Shown: positions 1 through 6,715 of the stretch, piece after piece
Layout: the number at the start of each line of letters is the position of its first letter
How positions within the stretch are numbered: the first letter of the stretch is position 1
From: an uncultured Bacilli bacterium
Lineage (GTDB): Bacteria > Bacillota_I > Bacilli_A > RF39 > UBA660
DNA: 9,572 nt
Assembly (NCBI GenBank): GCA_947631365.1
Contig: CANRLB010000042.1
Coordinates: 1 to 9,572 of the forward strand
Direction: 5' to 3'
The notes under the pieces: model-generated
What the model saw: the letters and a program-made list of their open reading frames with translations, nothing else
Database searches by the model: none
Told to the model about the DNA's origin: nothing
Made by a program: the position numbers and the translations under genes

Positions 1-97
1 TTATTACATCTACTATACTATAATAATATTTTCCGTTATCATAAACACATCTTATCGTTTTCCCTTCATATTCTTTCGTAATTGTTTCATTTTTCAT
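1..97 (-). CDS. BRO-N/DinD-like protein, N-terminal fragment (runs off the window)
   Basis: Thirty-two codons are readable from an ATG at 97-95 to the window edge. A strong ribosome site (AAGGGGGA, 102-109) lies a few bases upstream. The peptide starts MKNETITKEYEGKTIRCVYD and continues through a YYYSIVDVI segment. The pattern 'kxIRxvxd...wYfsvvDVi' is the opening of the BRO-N domain, found in phage antirepressors, baculovirus BRO proteins and the DNA-damage-inducible protein DinD. These proteins bind DNA or nucleic acid; which subfamily this one belongs to depends on the missing C-terminus. It is the next gene after the clpC-like gene on the same strand but has its own promoter, with a LexA-box-like sequence in it. 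A phage or mobile origin is possible. The domain call rests on one short stretch, so it is moderate. Confidence 0.6.
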   Translation of the reverse strand, partial: MKNETITKEYEGKTIRCVYDNGKYYYSIVDVI

Positions 98-142
98 ATA
101 ATCCCCCTTATCTTCAATTACATTTTACTCTCTGATATACTC

Positions 143-171
143 ATCTTATCACGCGAATATATGTTTGTAAA
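143..171 (-). promoter_or_regulatory. Sigma-A type promoter of the BRO-N gene
   Basis: Read on the minus strand, a TTTACA -35 box (166-171) and a TAAGAT -10 box (143-148) are separated by exactly 17 bases. Transcription would start near 136, giving a leader of about 40 bases before the ATG at 97. The promoter lies directly after the terminator of the clpC-like gene, so the BRO-N gene is probably an independent unit. Confidence 0.6.
154..167. promoter_or_regulatory. Possible LexA (DinR/Cheo) box in the BRO-N promoter
   Basis: The plus-strand sequence CGAATATATGTTTG matches the Bacillus LexA-box consensus CGAACRNRYGTTYC at 12 of 14 positions; the mismatches are the C at position 5 and the last base. 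It fills most of the spacer and touches the -35 box, where a bound repressor would block RNA polymerase. In very AT-rich DNA such matches occur by chance more often. The case rests on the combination of position and the DinD-like product. Confidence 0.35.
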
Positions 172-180
172 TACTTTTTT

Positions 181-210
181 AAAAAAATTAACAATATTTA
201 ATTGTTAATT
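181..210 (-). terminator. Rho-independent terminator of the clpC-like gene
   Basis: On the minus strand a 10-bp A/T-rich stem (AATTAACAAT pairing with ATTGTTAATT, 201-210 with 186-195) has a 5-base loop. It runs into a row of Ts (181-187, two of them in the stem). The TAA stop codon of the clpC-like gene (198-200) lies in the loop. The stem is weak in G+C but the T tract is clear. Confidence 0.65.
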
Positions 211-2315
211 AATCTATCTTCTTTTAATAATTTATCCAAATTTTTATAATTTACTTTTTCATAATTACTTTGATTAATAATATATTCTTTATTATAAGCA
301 TTCTTAAAAGTTAAATAATTTATTAATTCTTCTTTTGTTAAATTATCAAACTTAATAACTTCATCAACTAAATCCTCTATTTCATTATACGATTTATTTT
401 TACCATTATTTTCAAAACCAATTTTTTTATTATTTTCAAGATCATCAGTTATAAAAATAAAAGAATTATTAAAATAAATTTTTTCTCCTTTATTATCTGT
501 TATATAACCTTCTTTTAATATTTCTTTGACTAAATCTTTTATATTAGAATGGGCTTCATTATAATTATCAAAAAGTATAATATTAAAATTATTATTTTTT
601 AATTTAGTAAATAAATGCTCATCATTATATCCTATATAGCCTTGGGTAGTTCCAATTAATTTACTAATGTCATATGCTGATTTATATTCTTTTAAATCAA
701 TCCTAATAAAGTTAGCATTCGGTATACTAGCTCCATATTTTTTTACTATACTACTTTTTCCAACTCCCTCTGGGCCTTCTAAATATATTTTTAAAAACCC
801 TTTTTTATTTAATAAATTATCTTTTATAGCGTTATTTATTTTTTTAATATAATTAGAAACATTATAAAATTCTTTATTAATATCTTCTTCTATATTATTT
901 AAAAAATCCATTTTTTCTTTTGTAAAAATCATTCCCGTTTTATTTTCTAAAACTTTAATAACATCTTTTTCTTTAACAATTAATCTTTTATTTTTTGAAT
1001 AATTTTTTAATTTTTTATTTATTAGTAATTCTTCACTATATGTTGTTAAAGCATTATCATAATCATTACTTTTAACATATTCATTTTTCTTTAATTTTAA
1101 TTCTTCGATTTTTTTATATAGTTCTTTTTTTTCATTGTTATTATTACTTTCATTTTTTACTTTAGAACAAACTGAATCTAAAAAATCAATGGCTTTATCA
1201 GGATTTTTTTTATTTTTAATAAAACGATCTGTATACATAACAATTAATTCTAAAATATTGTCTGGTACTATAACATTATGGTGTTTTTCATATTCTCCTT
1301 TTACTTTAGCTAAAATATGTTTTGTTTCATTATTATTAGGTTCTTTAATATTAATTACTTCAAAACGTCGCATTAATGCTTTATCTCCAGAAAAAAATCT
1401 ATTGTATTCTTCACTAGTTGTTGCTCCAATACATTTGATTTTTCCTCTAGCTAAAGCAGGTTTAAAAATATCACCGGCCGTAATAGCACCTTCAGCTCCG
1501 CCAGCACTCACCATAGCATGAATTTCATCTATAAACAAAATTATTTTTTCCTCTTCTTCTAATTCTTTAATTATTTTTGTTAACTTTTCTTCAAATTCGC
1601 CTCGATATTTAGTTCCTGAAACAAGGGATCCCATTTCTAAAGATATAACCTTGGCATCAAATAAACTATCAGGAACTTCCTTTCTTTTAATTTTTCTTAC
1701 TAACTCTTCCACAATAGCTGTTTTGCCAACTCCGGCATCACCAATAAGTAAAGGATTATTTTTCTTTTTTCTTAAAAGCGTTTCAATTATTAAATCTATT
1801 TCCTTATCTCTACCTACAACCACTTCATCAAAAGGAACAATATCATTTAATATATTTCCAGTTGTATAAATTTCCAATTTTTTATTAACTAATTTATTAT
1901 TTTTATTAAGATTTTCGTATATATCATCAATATCAATACCCATACTAACAAGTAAACGAATAGCAATACCCTCACCTTCTTCTAATATGGCTAAAATAAG
2001 ATGACGAGCACTAACCACACCGTTATTATTTTCTTTGGCATTTTCTAAAGCCGTATTAATTACTCTTTTAAGCATCGGTGTATATAAATTTACCTCACTA
2101 GATTTACTACCATTACCTACTATTGAAACTAATTCTTTTTTAAAATTTTCAAAAGTTAAACCGTAATCTTTCAAATAAAGACTCATTTCTTTATCTAAAA
2201 GAAGGATTGCTAATAGTAAGTGTTCAGTACCAACATAAGGATGATGTAATTCACTTCTTATTTCTTCTGCTTTTTTAAAAATATTTGATCCAACAATTCC
2301 AAAATTATTAAACAT
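198..2315 (-). CDS. clpC: ClpC-like AAA+ unfoldase with a degenerate second ATPase domain
   Basis: HSP100/Clp unfoldases thread substrates into the ClpP protease. The 705 residues show two Clp_N repeats (about 4-72 and 79-140). D1 is intact: Walker A GDAGVGKT (192-199), Walker B FIDE (261-264), sensor ATT (298-300) and RRF arginine finger (316-318). A short UVR-like coiled middle segment follows (about 396-445), then D2. D2 keeps Walker A (GPEGVGKSS, 514-522) and the GYIGY pore loop (559-563). Its Walker B reads LFDN (581-584) where DE is expected, and sensor 1 is TDD instead of TSN. The arginine-finger segment and the GAR-type sensor-2 region are absent; from 539 on the only arginine is R701. 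An IGF tripeptide (632-634) sits where ClpC carries its ClpP-docking loop. The protein is about 100 residues shorter than usual ClpC (about 810). Ribosome site AAGGGAGA at 2321-2328. No CtsR or HrcA site seen. Family sure; working ClpC role less so. Confidence 0.85.
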   Translation of the reverse strand: MFNNFGIVGSNIFKKAEEIRSELHHPYVGTEHLLLAILLLDKEMSLYLKDYGLTFENFKKELVSIVGNGSKSSEVNLYTPMLKRVINTALENAKENNNGVVSARHLILAILEEGEGIAIRLLVSMGIDIDDIYENLNKNNKLVNKKLEIYTTGNILNDIVPFDEVVVGRDKEIDLIIETLLRKKKNNPLLIGDAGVGKTAIVEELVRKIKRKEVPDSLFDAKVISLEMGSLVSGTKYRGEFEEKLTKIIKELEEEEKIILFIDEIHAMVSAGGAEGAITAGDIFKPALARGKIKCIGATTSEEYNRFFSGDKALMRRFEVINIKEPNNNETKHILAKVKGEYEKHHNVIVPDNILELIVMYTDRFIKNKKNPDKAIDFLDSVCSKVKNESNNNNEKKELYKKIEELKLKKNEYVKSNDYDNALTTYSEELLINKKLKNYSKNKRLIVKEKDVIKVLENKTGMIFTKEKMDFLNNIEEDINKEFYNVSNYIKKINNAIKDNLLNKKGFLKIYLEGPEGVGKSSIVKKYGASIPNANFIRIDLKEYKSAYDISKLIGTTQGYIGYNDEHLFTKLKNNNFNIILFDNYNEAHSNIKDLVKEILKEGYITDNKGEKIYFNNSFIFITDDLENNKKIGFENNGKNKSYNEIEDLVDEVIKFDNLTKEELINYLTFKNAYNKEYIINQSNYEKVNYKNLDKLLKEDRLINN

Positions 2316-2364
2316 AATATTCTCCCTTACAATTCTATGATAATAATGTTTAAATTAGAAAAAA

Positions 2365-2393
2365 ATTATGCAAAATCTCTAGAGATTTCGCAA
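2365..2393 (-). promoter_or_regulatory. Promoter of the clpC-like gene
   Basis: On the minus strand a TTGCGA -35 box (2388-2393) and a CATAAT -10 box (2365-2370) stand 17 bases apart. The start point would be near 2358, about 43 bases before the ATG at 2315. The spacer is occupied by a palindrome (separate entry). Confidence 0.5.
2369..2392. promoter_or_regulatory. Near-perfect palindrome, probable repressor operator
   Basis: Two 12-base arms meet without a spacer around a central CTCTAGAG. Eleven of 12 base pairs match (only 2372 with 2389 fails). The palindrome spans the region between the -35 and -10 boxes of the clpC-like promoter. It is not followed directly by a T run on either strand, so a protein-binding operator fits better than a terminator. 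It does not match the CIRCE (HrcA) or the CtsR heptad-repeat consensus. It lies about 170 bases from the adhesin start, so it could affect both divergent units. The regulator is unknown. Confidence 0.5.
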
Positions 2394-2467
2394 CTAAATT
2401 AATAAAAATTAACTTTTTTTTAAAAAAATTAAAAGGAAATTCATAAAAAAGCGCGATATATATTATT

Positions 2468-2541
2468 AGAAGGAGATGAGAGGCTTTGAAAAAAACATAA
2501 TTGAAATTAGATATTTTAGAAAAATTTTAGAAGTTAAATAA
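2468..2541 (+). other. Orphan Shine-Dalgarno with possible 21-codon leader ORF
   Basis: A strong ribosome-site-like AGAAGGAG (2468-2475) stands in the leader of the adhesin gene with no recognisable gene behind it. An ATG directly abuts it (2476) and opens 21 codons starting MRGFEKNIIEIRYFRK, ending at TAA 2539-2541. Zero spacing is poor for initiation. A TTG at 2486 has better spacing but gives only four codons. It may be a leader peptide, a gene remnant or chance. No homology is recognised. Confidence 0.2.
2486..2515 (+). promoter_or_regulatory. Tentative promoter of the adhesin-sortase operon
   Basis: TTGAAA (2486-2491) is followed after 18 bases by GATATT (2510-2515). The -35 matches five of six consensus bases, the -10 only four. 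Transcription would begin near 2522, about 43 bases before the ATG at 2565. This is the best plus-strand candidate I see, but the AT-rich background makes it weak. If it is right, the orphan Shine-Dalgarno at 2468 would not be transcribed from it. Confidence 0.25.
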
Positions 2542-2564
2542 TTAAGAAAGGATTGCTATTAAAT

Positions 2565-5500
2565 ATGAAAAAAAATTTTGGACTTTTAATTTTACTTTTA
2601 TTTTTAATTTTTAGTAGTATTAGAATTGTTAAAGCTTACCAATTAAAAGAAACATTTACTGAATATTATTTTTATAGACGTGGTGGAGGTAAAAAACCAA
2701 TGTCCGGTGAATTAAACTCTTACGAAATAAATGGTAATACAACTTATTGTATTGAACCAGGAGTTTATATTACCGAAGGAGCTAATTATGTAGAAGAAGG
2801 ACAATCACCACTTAGTCAAGAATTAACTAATAAACTTAGTTTAATAGCTTACTATGGTTATGACTATCCAACCCACCATACTCTAAATTACCGAATGGCT
2901 ACTCAACTTATGATTTGGGAAGTAATTGGTGGGCAACAAAATGAAATTTGGACAGAAATAAGTGGTGGAGGAACTTACATTCCTTTAACAGATGAAAGAA
3001 ATGAAATAAATAATTTAATATCTAAGCATGATATTAAACCTTCATTTCATAGACATTTAACCAATGTTATTGTTGGTGAAGAATATGCTTTTGTTGATAA
3101 TAATAATGTTGTTAATGATTATTCTATCTTCTATAAAGGTAATTCTAATGCCCGTATTGAAGATAATAAAGTTTATGTTAAATTTGATGAACCAACTGAT
3201 ATTACAGTCAATTTGAAAAAAAATTTTTATACAGAGAATAGTACCAAATTCTATTATGCTGGCGAAAGTCAAAAACAAGTTTATTTTGGTATAAGTTATA
3301 TTAATGTATACGCTGATTTATATATAAAAGCTATATATGGTCAAGTTGAAGTTACTAAAACCGATAATAACGGTGAAAAAATTGAAAATGTTGTATTTGG
3401 TGTTTACAATGAAAAAAACGAAGAAGTTTGCCGGATAACAACAGACGAAAAAGGTTATGGAAGTTGTAATAATTTAACTTATGGTTCTTATACAATGAAA
3501 GAAATTGAAACCCCTAAAGGATACCAAATAAGTGATCAAAAATATACTTTTGATATTAATACAAATAATCCTAAAGTTAAATATAATATTAAAAATAATA
3601 TTGTAAAAGGAACGATTGAAATTAATAAAGTTGATTTTGATAATAACACTAATATTCCTCAAGGAGAAGCTTCTTTAGAAGGCGCTATTTATGAAATATA
3701 TGATGAAGAAAATAATTTAGTTAGTACCCTTATTACTAATAAAGATGGTTATGCTAAATCAGAAGAACTTCTTTTTGGAGATTATGTAGTTAAAGAAATA
3801 ACTCCTAGTATTGGTTATTTAAAAGATCCTAAAGAATATCATGTCACTATTAGTTCTAATAATGAAATATTAAAAATAACTTCCAAAGAAAAAGTAATAA
3901 AAGGAATAATTGAATTATATAAAAAAGATTTAGATACTGATAAAAATACAGCTCAGGGAGAAGCTACTTTAAAAGGAGCTATTTATGGTATTTACGATCT
4001 ACAGGGAAATAAAGTAAATGAATTAGTGACTGATGAAGAGGGATATGTCAAATCACCACTTCTTCCTTATGGACACTACATTTTAAAAGAAATTACTCCA
4101 AGTAAAGGCTATTTAATTGATGCTAATGAATATCAAATATTCATTAAAAATGATGAAGAAACAATTTATATAAGTTCTTTAGAAGAAGTAATTAAAGGAT
4201 ATATTGAAATATATAAAACTGATAGTGAAACTGGCAAAACACCTCAAGGAGATGCAACTTTAAAGGGGGCTATTTACGGAATATATGATAGTAATGAAAA
4301 TTTAATTACTAAATTAATAACAAATGAAGAGGGATATGCCAAATCGCCACTTCTTCCCTATGGCCATTATAAGATTAAAGAGATAACTCCTAGTGAAGGA
4401 TATAAATTAGATTCAAAATCTTATAACGTTTTTATTGAAGAACATCTTAAAACTTTAACGGTTAATTCAAAAGAAGTAGTAATAAAATATAATTTCAATT
4501 TATTAAAAACAGCGGGAGATGGTAAAAGTGGCGTTATAGAAACAGAACCTAATGCTGAATTTAATATATATTTAAATAAGAATAATAATTATATGGGAAA
4601 AATAATTACTAATAAAGATGGTAAAGCCAAGATTACTCTTCCATATGGAATTTATCGTGTTTGTCAAATAAAAGGTAGTGATTACACCAATTTGTCTCCT
4701 TGTTTTACAATTAATATTAGTTCTCATGATGTAGAAAAAATTATAAACAATGAACCAATAAAAGCACGTTTAAAAATTAATAAAATTGACTCCCTAACCA
4801 AAAAGAATATTCCTTTAGCGGGGATTAAATTTAAAATTAAAAATTTATTAACTAATGAATATGTTTGTCAATTATCAACGTACCCAAATGTTCAAAATAT
4901 TTGTGTTTATGAAACAAATGAAGATGGTATTTTGTATACACCTTATGAGTTATCCGGGGGTCTTTATGCCTTAGAAGAAATAGATCAAAGAATTGAAGGC
5001 TATTTATGGAATGATTCAATAATTCCTTTTGAAATTAGCAAAAATGTTGATTTTAAAGTAGATGATAAATTAGGAAGTATATTAGAAATTAATTTTGAGA
5101 ATCAAGAAGTTAAAGGAGAAATTACCGTTAATAAAACAGGAGAAAAATTAGTTATAGAAGATAATAAATATTTCTATCAAAATACTCCTCTTTCTGATGT
5201 TACTTTTCTTTTATATGCTCAAGATGATATTTATAGTGGAGATAAATCATTAATTTATAAAAAAGATACTTTAATAAATTCTTTTAAAACTATTGATGGT
5301 TCTTTTACTATAAGTGATTTATATTTAGGAAACTACTATTTAATTGAAAAAGAAACTTTAAATGGGTATGTTTTAAACACTAATAAAATATATTTTTCTC
5401 TAAATTATATAGATCAATATACAAGTATAGTTCAAAAAAATATTACTATAAACAATGAATTAGAAAAAGGAACCCTTAATTTTCATAAAATAGATAATGA

Positions 5501-5864
5501 AAATAAACCACTTAAAAATGCAAAAATTGCTATTTATAGTTACAAAGATAATGAAGATGAAGCCATTTTAATATATGAAGGATACACTGATGAATTAGGA
5601 AATATAATATTAAATGACTTATTTATTGGAAAATTCTATTTAATTGAAATGGAAGCTCCAGATGGCTATCTTTTAAATAATACCAAATTATATTTTGAAA
5701 TTAATAAAAATGCCGATGAAATAAATTTAGAAATGATTAATGAACCAGTTAAAAATAAAGATTTTACTTTTAATGTTCCCAACACATCAAATAATAATTA
5801 TTTTTTCTTAATATTAATACCTATTTTATTTGGACTTTGTTATGAAAAAAGTAAAAATTATTAA
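2565..5864 (+). CDS. Secreted thioester-domain adhesin with eight CnaB/SpaA-like modules and sortase signal
   Basis: I start at ATG 2565 (1099 residues) because AAAGGA (2547-2552) lies 12 bases upstream; an in-frame TTG at 2553 abuts that site and is unlikely. Residues 1-24 are a signal peptide ending VKA. A TQXA-type thioester domain follows, with Cys62 in TYCIEPG and Gln114 in ATQLMIWEV. In streptococcal adhesins such a Cys-Gln thioester bonds covalently to host-surface amines. From 260 on come eight beta-sandwich modules, opening at Lys265, 355, 453, 551, 648, 740, 857 and 975. Seven carry the expected Glu (313, 411, 509, 606, 805, 928, 1028); module 5 has Gln701. The C-terminus has VPNTS (1071-1075), a hydrophobic stretch (about 1079-1092) and a short tail with two lysines, a sortase signal lacking the LPxTG form. 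The sortase gene overlaps its end. It could be a pilus subunit, but no other pilin is in view. Confidence 0.85.
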   Translation: MKKNFGLLILLLFLIFSSIRIVKAYQLKETFTEYYFYRRGGGKKPMSGELNSYEINGNTTYCIEPGVYITEGANYVEEGQSPLSQELTNKLSLIAYYGYDYPTHHTLNYRMATQLMIWEVIGGQQNEIWTEISGGGTYIPLTDERNEINNLISKHDIKPSFHRHLTNVIVGEEYAFVDNNNVVNDYSIFYKGNSNARIEDNKVYVKFDEPTDITVNLKKNFYTENSTKFYYAGESQKQVYFGISYINVYADLYIKAIYGQVEVTKTDNNGEKIENVVFGVYNEKNEEVCRITTDEKGYGSCNNLTYGSYTMKEIETPKGYQISDQKYTFDINTNNPKVKYNIKNNIVKGTIEINKVDFDNNTNIPQGEASLEGAIYEIYDEENNLVSTLITNKDGYAKSEELLFGDYVVKEITPSIGYLKDPKEYHVTISSNNEILKITSKEKVIKGIIELYKKDLDTDKNTAQGEATLKGAIYGIYDLQGNKVNELVTDEEGYVKSPLLPYGHYILKEITPSKGYLIDANEYQIFIKNDEETIYISSLEEVIKGYIEIYKTDSETGKTPQGDATLKGAIYGIYDSNENLITKLITNEEGYAKSPLLPYGHYKIKEITPSEGYKLDSKSYNVFIEEHLKTLTVNSKEVVIKYNFNLLKTAGDGKSGVIETEPNAEFNIYLNKNNNYMGKIITNKDGKAKITLPYGIYRVCQIKGSDYTNLSPCFTINISSHDVEKIINNEPIKARLKINKIDSLTKKNIPLAGIKFKIKNLLTNEYVCQLSTYPNVQNICVYETNEDGILYTPYELSGGLYALEEIDQRIEGYLWNDSIIPFEISKNVDFKVDDKLGSILEINFENQEVKGEITVNKTGEKLVIEDNKYFYQNTPLSDVTFLLYAQDDIYSGDKSLIYKKDTLINSFKTIDGSFTISDLYLGNYYLIEKETLNGYVLNTNKIYFSLNYIDQYTSIVQKNITINNELEKGTLNFHKIDNENKPLKNAKIAIYSYKDNEDEAILIYEGYTDELGNIILNDLFIGKFYLIEMEAPDGYLLNNTKLYFEINKNADEINLEMINEPVKNKDFTFNVPNTSNNNYFFLILIPILFGLCYEKSKNY
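3609..4487 (+). repeat. Three tandem, closely similar CnaB modules in the adhesin gene
   Basis: Modules 2, 3 and 4 of the adhesin (residues 349-446, 447-544 and 545-641; units of about 291-294 bases) are much more alike than the other modules. They share the order Q-G-E/D-A, L-K/E-G-A-I-Y, E/D-G-Y-x-K-S, Y/F-G-x-Y and K-E-I-T-P-S-x-G-Y. Modules 3 and 4 share the block KSPLLPYGHY. This points to recent internal duplication, and copy number could vary between strains. The match is imperfect at DNA level, with many silent differences. Confidence 0.75.
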
Positions 5865-6402
5865 AATAACTGTTATTATCTTAATAATTAGCTATTTAAT
5901 TTATAATATAAGTGGTACAATTAATACTATTAATGATAAAAAACTTGTCAAAAATTATTTTAATTCTAATGATAAAGAAATAGCCAAACAAACAAAAGAC
6001 AATTATATAGGTATTTTAGAAATTCCTAAAATTAAATTACAAAAAGGTTTTTATGATATAAATAATAAAAAAAACAATGTTAATAAAAATATTCAAGTAT
6101 TAAAAAATTCTACTATGCCATCTGAGAATAATAGTGTTTTGGCTATTGCCTCGCACTCAGGAAATGGCAAAAAAGCTTTTTTTAAAAATCTTTATAAGTT
6201 AGAAATTAATGATCAAATAAATATATACTATCAAAATAAAATTTATTATTATACGGTAAAAGATATTTATGAAGATGAAAAAAATGGGAAAATTAGTTTT
6301 GATAAAAATTATGATAATATTTTAGTATTAACAACCTGTAGTTATAAAAAAAATAAACAGTTAATTATTATAGCAAATTTAGATAATCAAAAAAGCTTCT
6401 AA
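5842..6402 (+). CDS. Small sortase, dedicated partner of the adhesin; lacks the active-site Arg
   Basis: Sortases cut a C-terminal sorting signal and join the protein to the cell wall or to a pilus subunit. The 186 residues show an N-terminal membrane anchor (about 8-24) and then the sortase barrel, opening with IGILEIPKIKL. The catalytic His is in ASHSG (His105) and the catalytic Cys in LTTCSY (Cys166). The usual third residue, an Arg a few residues after the Cys and just before the last strand, is Gln173 (KNKQLIII). The whole protein contains no arginine. The overall form resembles class D or class B-like short sortases. ATG 5842 is preferred to the in-frame TTG at 5830. The gene overlaps the adhesin end by 23 bases with only a weak ribosome site (GGA, 5832-5834), so translation is probably coupled. 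The adhesin's VPNTS motif is the obvious substrate. Confidence 0.85.
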   Translation: MKKVKIIKITVIILIISYLIYNISGTINTINDKKLVKNYFNSNDKEIAKQTKDNYIGILEIPKIKLQKGFYDINNKKNNVNKNIQVLKNSTMPSENNSVLAIASHSGNGKKAFFKNLYKLEINDQINIYYQNKIYYYTVKDIYEDEKNGKISFDKNYDNILVLTTCSYKKNKQLIIIANLDNQKSF

Positions 6403-6417
6403 TATATGAAGCTTTTT
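6390..6417. terminator. Bidirectional terminator between sortase and 81-residue gene
   Basis: A perfect 10-bp stem (AAAAAGCTTC at 6390-6399 with GAAGCTTTTT at 6408-6417) encloses an 8-base loop. T runs end the stem on both strands. It includes the last codons and stop of the sortase gene on the plus strand and touches the stop of the converging gene (6416-6418) on the minus strand, so one hairpin can end both. Confidence 0.75.
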
Positions 6418-6661
6418 AATATGGTCTTGGATATGTAGGATAATAATAACTATAACTATAATTTCCATAAGGAAGATAAGGATTAAATCCTGGTTGCCCT
6501 TGATTTGGTGCTACATTATATATTGGTCTTGGGCGAGTTAGTCCGACTGCTGCCCCACCAATTAAAGCACCTCCTAAAAAGGGTAATAGAAAGTATCTTT
6601 CATTATTTAAATTAGTCAAAGGATAGTTATTGGGATAATTTACCACTCTATATCTGTTCAT
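6416..6661 (-). CDS. Small Tyr/Pro-rich membrane peptide of unknown function
   Basis: I do not recognise a named family. The 81 residues have three parts: a polar, Asn/Tyr-rich start (1-22), one hydrophobic segment with a glycine-zipper pattern (about 24-41, containing GGALIGGAAVG) and a tail rich in Pro, Tyr and Gly (about 43-81, ending YYYPTYPRPY). Glycine zippers often pack membrane helices against each other; Tyr/Pro-rich tails occur in surface and spore-coat-like peptides of Firmicutes. Translation is well supported: AAAGGA at 6671-6676 lies nine bases before the ATG. The gene converges on the sortase and shares its terminator. I see no convincing promoter of its own; it may use read-through past the tRNA-Leu terminator. 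A membrane or envelope location is inference from composition. Confidence 0.6.
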   Translation of the reverse strand: MNRYRVVNYPNNYPLTNLNNERYFLLPFLGGALIGGAAVGLTRPRPIYNVAPNQGQPGFNPYLPYGNYSYSYYYPTYPRPY

Positions 6662-6715
6662 AATATATATTCCTTTCTTTATATATTATGATGATCTTTT
6701 TTTTAGCCACATTAT

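Noticed and set aside
667..1869. Several open frames of 60-130 codons on the plus strand inside the clpC-like gene
   Set aside because: They are antisense to a gene with clear Clp motifs, lack ribosome sites and have no recognisable domains.
2369..2392. Palindrome read as a rho-independent terminator
   Set aside because: It has no loop of its own, the nearest T run is several bases away, and it lies inside a promoter rather than behind a gene.
3057..3662. Minus-strand open frames inside the adhesin gene
   Set aside because: Low-complexity Ile/Asn/Phe-rich translations opposite a well-supported coding region; typical shadows in AT-rich DNA.
3609..4487. CRISPR-like or transposon repeats
   Set aside because: The repetition is in-frame duplication of protein modules of about 97 residues, without short identical repeats and unique spacers.
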